7,934 nt of DNA from an uncultured Collinsella sp. GTDB taxonomy: Bacteria; Actinomycetota; Coriobacteriia; Coriobacteriales; Coriobacteriaceae. This document shows, one piece after another, positions 6,917-7,934 of this stretch (the first letter of the stretch is position 1; every line of letters starts with the position of its first letter). A program made the translations under genes and the position numbers. The stretch spans positions 1 to 7,934 of the forward strand of contig CABUZE010000034.1 of the NCBI GenBank assembly GCA_902495955.1, given 5' to 3'. Below the pieces are notes generated by a model. That model did no database searches. It was not told where the DNA came from and saw only the letters and a list, made by a program, of their open reading frames with translations.

Positions 6917-6968
6917 CAAAAACGGGCGGGCAAGATGGAGCTGTTGGGACTTCATCTCGCCCGCCCGT
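6917..6968 (-). terminator. Strong intrinsic terminator hairpin upstream of the DUF2798 gene
   Basis: ACGGGCGGGC-AAGATG (6922-6937) pairs with CATCTC-GCCCGCCCGT (6953-6968): 15 of 16 pairs, with a 15-base loop. On the minus strand the stem runs into TTTTTG (6917-6921), the classical form. It ends about 44 bases before the DUF2798 start codon and 220 bases after the thrE stop. It may end the thrE transcript, or act as a leader attenuator for the DUF2798 gene, since there is little room for a promoter after it. Confidence 0.75.
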
Positions 6969-7004
6969 GGTACGTGCGTCTGCGACTACTTATGTGGTGG
7001 AACC

Positions 7005-7034
7005 AGCCTAGCACGAAACGCATGCGCTTCGTAA
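7005..7034 (-). promoter_or_regulatory. Possible promoter with overlapping 20-bp dyad, upstream of the DUF2798 gene
   Basis: On the minus strand TTACGA (7029-7034) and TAGGCT (7005-7010) stand 18 bases apart, a possible -35/-10 pair. The spacer is almost entirely filled by a near-perfect palindrome, ACGAAACGCA / TGCGCTTCGT (7013-7032), with a single mismatched pair. A repressor bound there would cover the promoter. Both hexamers are only moderate matches, so this is a candidate rather than a firm call. Confidence 0.35.
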
Positions 7035-7083
7035 GCGTTGAGTTTATGAAGATGCAGGGCACCGATAATCCCCCGACCCCATA

Positions 7084-7150
7084 AGTTGCGGTGGAATACG
7101 GACTGTTTTGACCCTTTAAGCAGCAATTCAGTCCCTATTTCACCGCAACT
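7084..7150. repeat. 67-bp imperfect inverted repeat (MITE/REP-like element)
   Basis: Two 22-base arms (7084-7105 and 7129-7150) are reverse complements at 20 of 22 positions; the outermost ten bases, AGTTGCGGTG / CACCGCAACT, are exact. The 23-base loop is AT-richer than the surroundings. There is no T-tract, so it is not a normal terminator. It codes for nothing recognisable. The long arms and the position between genes suggest a dispersed palindromic element; only a genome-wide copy count can show this. Confidence 0.6.
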
Positions 7151-7153
7151 CTT

Positions 7154-7186
7154 TTGGTGCAAAGTAACCTGTCCCCCTTGTACCAA
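7154..7186. repeat. 33-bp palindromic repeat touching the thrE stop codon
   Basis: TTGGTGCAA (7154-7162) and TTGTACCAA (7178-7186) are reverse complements except for one G-T pair, enclosing AGTAACCTGTCCCCC. The right arm ends on the base next to the thrE stop codon (7189-7187). The ACAGGTTACTTTG-type core resembles REP-like palindromes I associate with REP-transposase families in several bacterial groups; that is memory, not a checked match. Confidence 0.45.
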
Positions 7187-7934
7187 TTAGCTGGTGTGGC
7201 GCCAGCGAGGGTCGGTGAGAGTTCTCGCCACACCCAGCCCAACGGGCAGAAACGCTACGATGAGCACTGCGCGCACAAACCAGCCGAGCATATTGACTGT
7301 GTCGAAGGTGCACATGTAATACATAGAGCGATAGAGATACAGACCGGGCACCATAATGACAATCGAAGGCACCGTGAGGGCGATGCGCGGGTAGGTGAGC
7401 TTGACTTCAGCCAAGCTTGCGAGCAGCCCCGATACCAGCGCGCCGATAATCGCTGCTGCCTCGGGAGGCATTCCCGTGCTGAGGCCCAGGAAGGGAATCA
7501 TCGTCGGCGCATCGACAAGGGTCAGACGCAGGGTATTGGACACGGCACCGATCAACCCAGCTGCCGCGGCCATCTTTACCGGGCTGTTGAACATCACCGA
7601 GAAGCCGAATACGCCAACGAAGCTCATCACCACGCGCAGGAGCGTAAGGGCAAGCGGCGAAAGGCCCAGTGGGGCAAAGTCGTCCGGCGCTAGGCCAACA
7701 CACTCGGCAACCATCCAACCTACGAGGGTCGCCATCACAATAATCGATACGGCATATGAAAGGCGCTCGATACCGCTTCGCATGTCGAGCTTAGCGATGT
7801 CGAGGCCTGCCGTAATGAGCGGAAAGCCGGGAATCACAAAGAGCATGGCGCCGATATAGCCTTCTTGGTGCGACATTGCCCCCGGTATGACCTGGCCAAG
7901 GCCGAGCAATGCCAGCAGATACGAAACGCAAGCG
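7187..7934 (-). CDS. ThrE-family threonine/serine exporter, C-terminal 248 residues (5' end beyond the window)
   Basis: The reading frame is open to the right edge of the window, so the start lies outside it. What is present matches the end of the DUF1212 domain and the whole DUF3815 domain of fused ThrE exporters. Key spots, numbered from the first visible codon, are PGFPLITAGLD (35-45), FNSPVKM (115-121), a Gly/Ala-rich helix (156-174) and VPGLYLYRSMYY (195-206). About eight hydrophobic membrane segments can be seen, ending in a short basic tail. By family, it exports threonine, serine or related small amino acids across the cytoplasmic membrane using an ion gradient; the exact substrate cannot be read here. 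The gene ends with TAA immediately next to a palindromic repeat. The next intrinsic terminator on this strand is at 6917-6968. A TTG at 7909 is an internal leucine codon, not a start. Confidence 0.88.
   Translation of the reverse strand, partial: ACVSYLLALLGLGQVIPGAMSHQEGYIGAMLFVIPGFPLITAGLDIAKLDMRSGIERLSYAVSIIVMATLVGWMVAECVGLAPDDFAPLGLSPLALTLLRVVMSFVGVFGFSVMFNSPVKMAAAAGLIGAVSNTLRLTLVDAPTMIPFLGLSTGMPPEAAAIIGALVSGLLASLAEVKLTYPRIALTVPSIVIMVPGLYLYRSMYYMCTFDTVNMLGWFVRAVLIVAFLPVGLGVARTLTDPRWRHTS

Noticed and set aside
6325..6933. Longer DUF2798 product starting at 6933.
   Set aside because: The 20 extra residues come from the loop and right side of the terminator hairpin and the leader; the ATG at 6873 fits the membrane topology and has AGAGGA upstream.
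6175..7011. Plus-strand 278-codon frame across the DUF2798 gene.
   Set aside because: His/Gly/Arg-rich shadow; the minus strand encodes a coherent four-helix membrane protein with an internal repeat and a ribosome site.
6880..7083. Known riboswitch in the DUF2798 leader.
   Set aside because: I looked for hallmark motifs of common classes and recognised none; only the terminator hairpin and dyads are supported.
6986..7186. Minus-strand 66-codon frame between thrE and the DUF2798 gene.
   Set aside because: It starts at a TTG inside one palindromic repeat and runs through both repeats and the dyad; no ribosome site or domain is visible.

Overview
The window is a GC-rich (about 60%) stretch in which all five supportable genes lie on the minus strand. 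In transcription order (right to left) they are: the 3' part of a ThrE-type threonine/serine exporter, a small DUF2798 membrane protein, a giant single-chain protein of the 2-hydroxyacyl-CoA dehydratase activase family, a TetR-family regulator, and the 5' part of a ClpC chaperone. The strictly anaerobic radical-enzyme machinery, the actinobacterial-looking ClpC and the codon bias suggest an anaerobic gut actinobacterium of the Coriobacteriia, most likely Collinsella or a close relative. That is inference from sequence feel, not a database match.

The centre (1604-6043) is one 1479-codon gene. It carries two complete ASKHA ATPase/activase domains, a four-cysteine motif, and two HgdB-like halves, each with its own three conserved cysteines. 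ATP-driven electron donor and acceptor, normally separate proteins, therefore sit in one polypeptide. As I recall, this domain set equals PlsA plus PlsR, the pair reported as needed for plasmalogen (vinyl-ether lipid) formation in Clostridium perfringens. My leading hypothesis is a fused anaerobic plasmalogen synthase. No CoA-transferase or separate dehydratase subunits accompany it. The TetR gene overlaps its 3' end by 17 bases, so the two are one operon. A perfect 21-bp palindrome (6093-6113) upstream of the operon is the obvious candidate operator, giving an autoregulated two-gene unit.

Right part (6044-7186): an intrinsic terminator (6124-6158) closes the DUF2798 unit. The DUF2798 leader holds a 20-bp dyad over a possible promoter and a strong terminator-like hairpin about 50 bases before the start codon. 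The gene-poor stretch 6874-7186 also contains two adjacent palindromic repeats, a 67-bp inverted repeat with 22-base arms and a smaller one that abuts the thrE stop codon. They look like dispersed REP/MITE-type elements.

Left part (1-930): a 192-base gap between tetR and clpC holds an 8-bp perfect hairpin, a weak candidate promoter and a terminator-like hairpin inside the presumed clpC leader. The clpC coding region starts at 738 and leaves the window just after the Walker A motif of its first AAA+ domain. I saw no rRNA, tRNA, CRISPR array, IS transposase or phage gene.
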